From Amphibalanus amphitrite (lineage: Eukaryota > Arthropoda > Thecostraca > Balanomorpha > Balanidae): a stretch of DNA of 64,000 nt. The first letter of the stretch is position 1, and every line of letters begins with the position of its first letter. The stretch is from contig NW_024881535.1 of the NCBI RefSeq assembly GCF_019059575.1, forward strand, positions 868,001 to 932,000. Direction: 5' to 3'. Position numbers and translations under genes: made by a program. Below, piece after piece: positions 62,742 to 64,000 of this stretch. Below the pieces are notes generated by a model. It ran no database searches. It had not been told where the DNA came from and saw only the letters and a list, made by a program, of their open reading frames with translations.

Positions 62742-63927
62742 CCCGCGCCCTGCTGGGGGGTGTTTGAACACGCCCCTTGTGGTTTTTCGCGAATATCTCA
62801 AAAACGGCGGCGCGGAGCGCCGCCGTTTTTGGTACACCTTATCATACATCAATTCTACACATGTTGTGAAAATTTCAGACCAAGGTCATTCAAGGTCAGG
62901 TCACCAGGTCACTTTAAGTGACCTCACCTCATAAAAAGTTTCAATGTCTGCCATAGCTACACCGAGTGACCGATCGCTTTGAAACTTTTAGCGATTGCTA
63001 AGAGCAATAGCATGTACAAAATGTTTATCTCAGAATTTTGATATCAATGACCTAAGGTCAGGTCAATTTTGCGACCTCCCCATTATAAGTCAATGGGAGA
63101 AAATTGAAATGCGCCTCTTTTGGACAAATGACATTATAAACACTCCCAAACACTGAATTACAAGTGGTTTAGACACAATGAACATGAAAATGGTGTCTGT
63201 GACCCCTGTTTATGCCTCTGAGGTCATCTTAGGTCACGAATGGCATCTAACAGTTTTTCGCAAATAACTTTTGATAGAGGCATGCTAGAGCGATGAAAAC
63301 GCCTTAGATGTATTCAGCTCGACGATACGGATCGACTGATATGCAACATGACCCTTTCCGGTCAGGTCATGACCTTGACCTGAGGTCAAATTTTCAAGTT
63401 GACCTTTCAAGGTCAAGTTATAGTTCATTCGATGCGTCTTGACGAGAGGAACACGATGCCGGTAAAAGTAAGCTCGTAAAAGGCTTGGGTCAAAAGTTAT
63501 TGCAGAAAAACTGTTTCCGAAAAAATCGGCTATTTTTGCAGTTTTTGCCCCCTGCAGGCAAAACCGTTGACGTTAGGTCAAATCTGAGGGAATTACCCAG
63601 AAAGGGCGTTAATAGGGCTATCGAATGCGCTTTTCCGCGGCGCTGTAGCTCTATTGGTTCCCGAGTTATGCGTTGGCTTCTTGAAAATTGTCGACATTCG
63701 ACCTGGAAATCGGCAAAATTTTGCCTTCAATGACCTCTGGTGACCTGACCTTTGACCTGACCAAAAAATTGACCGAAGTGATTTCGTCATTATTTTTGGC
63801 GCTCTTTCGAACGCCGCCTTCCGGGTATCGCTACGTGGCCCAAGAGCCGAGTTAGCAGGGGGGTGTTCAGACACCCCCCCCCCCCCCAGCAGGGCGTGGA
63901 AATCCAGGACCCCCAGCCGGGCGCGGG
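62742..63927 (+). mobile_element. TTAA-target MITE, copy L (full-length)
   Basis: Ends CCCGCGCCC / GGGCGCGGG lie between TTAA at 62738-62741 and 63928-63931. It is the long form of the family to which copy F belongs, sharing CTGCTGGGGGGTGTTTGAAC, ATGCAACATGACCCTTT and the right third. The interior is AGGTCA-rich. A C run lies near the right end (63876-63888). Confidence 0.88.
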
Positions 63928-64000
63928 TTAACTGTTAGATTAAGCCTGTCAGATAAACTTCTCAACCCGTAACATACAAAACAAAAGTTTTGCTCGATAA

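Overview
The window is nuclear DNA of a multicellular animal. Its genes have GT-AG introns, polyadenylation signals and metazoan families (an annexin, CFAP36, secreted C-type lectins). The gene content and heavy load of BEL/Pao, mariner-like and TTAA-target elements fit an arthropod, most likely a crustacean. A barnacle is a guess I cannot test without a search. There is no bacterial operon, CRISPR array or rRNA, and no tRNA that folds properly.

Layout. 1-1564: a TA-flanked inverted-repeat element upstream of the first gene. 1565-6083 (+): a nine-exon annexin whose introns carry a minisatellite made of splice-donor-like units and long GA and CT tracts on either side of exon 4. 6505-11691: a possible 5 kb TA-flanked element stuffed with nested TTAA-target MITEs. 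11.7-18.6 kb: no recognised gene; GC-rich islands and a tetranucleotide satellite. 18.7-24.5 kb: a fold-back element with tRNA-like SINE heads, then nested inverted-repeat elements. 26162-33012 (-): a complete-ended BEL/Pao LTR element with matching 1.1 kb LTRs and a GAATA target duplication; Gag and protease are open, but the reverse transcriptase and much of the integrase are missing. 33-40 kb: repeats and GC-rich islands. 40575-41492 (+): an intronless CFAP36 gene. 42.6-47.5 kb: a hAT-like MITE, a palindromic mariner element, a CACGTG-rich repeat, a TTAA MITE and a further repeat.

47946-56264: two divergently transcribed, two-exon genes for secreted lectins. Each has a signal peptide, a coiled coil of six 25-residue repeats and a C-terminal C-type lectin domain. 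The lectin domains are almost identical at DNA level while the stalks have diverged, which suggests gene conversion. A mariner deletion derivative lies between them. 56.3-64 kb: a second palindromic mariner element, two more TTAA MITEs, a 5'-truncated LINE (-) and a minisatellite.

The genes do not form a pathway. The two lectins form a paralogue pair and the rest are neighbours by position. The most distinctive signals are (1) TTAA MITE families packed with AGGTCA/TGACCT half-sites, one with a natural empty site beside it; (2) the homogenised lectin pair with its 25-residue coiled-coil repeat; (3) the BEL element that kept Gag and protease but lost RT; (4) annexin introns built of donor-like repeats and complementary tracts around an exon; (5) two independent mariner families folded into head-to-head dimers of the transposase 3' end.
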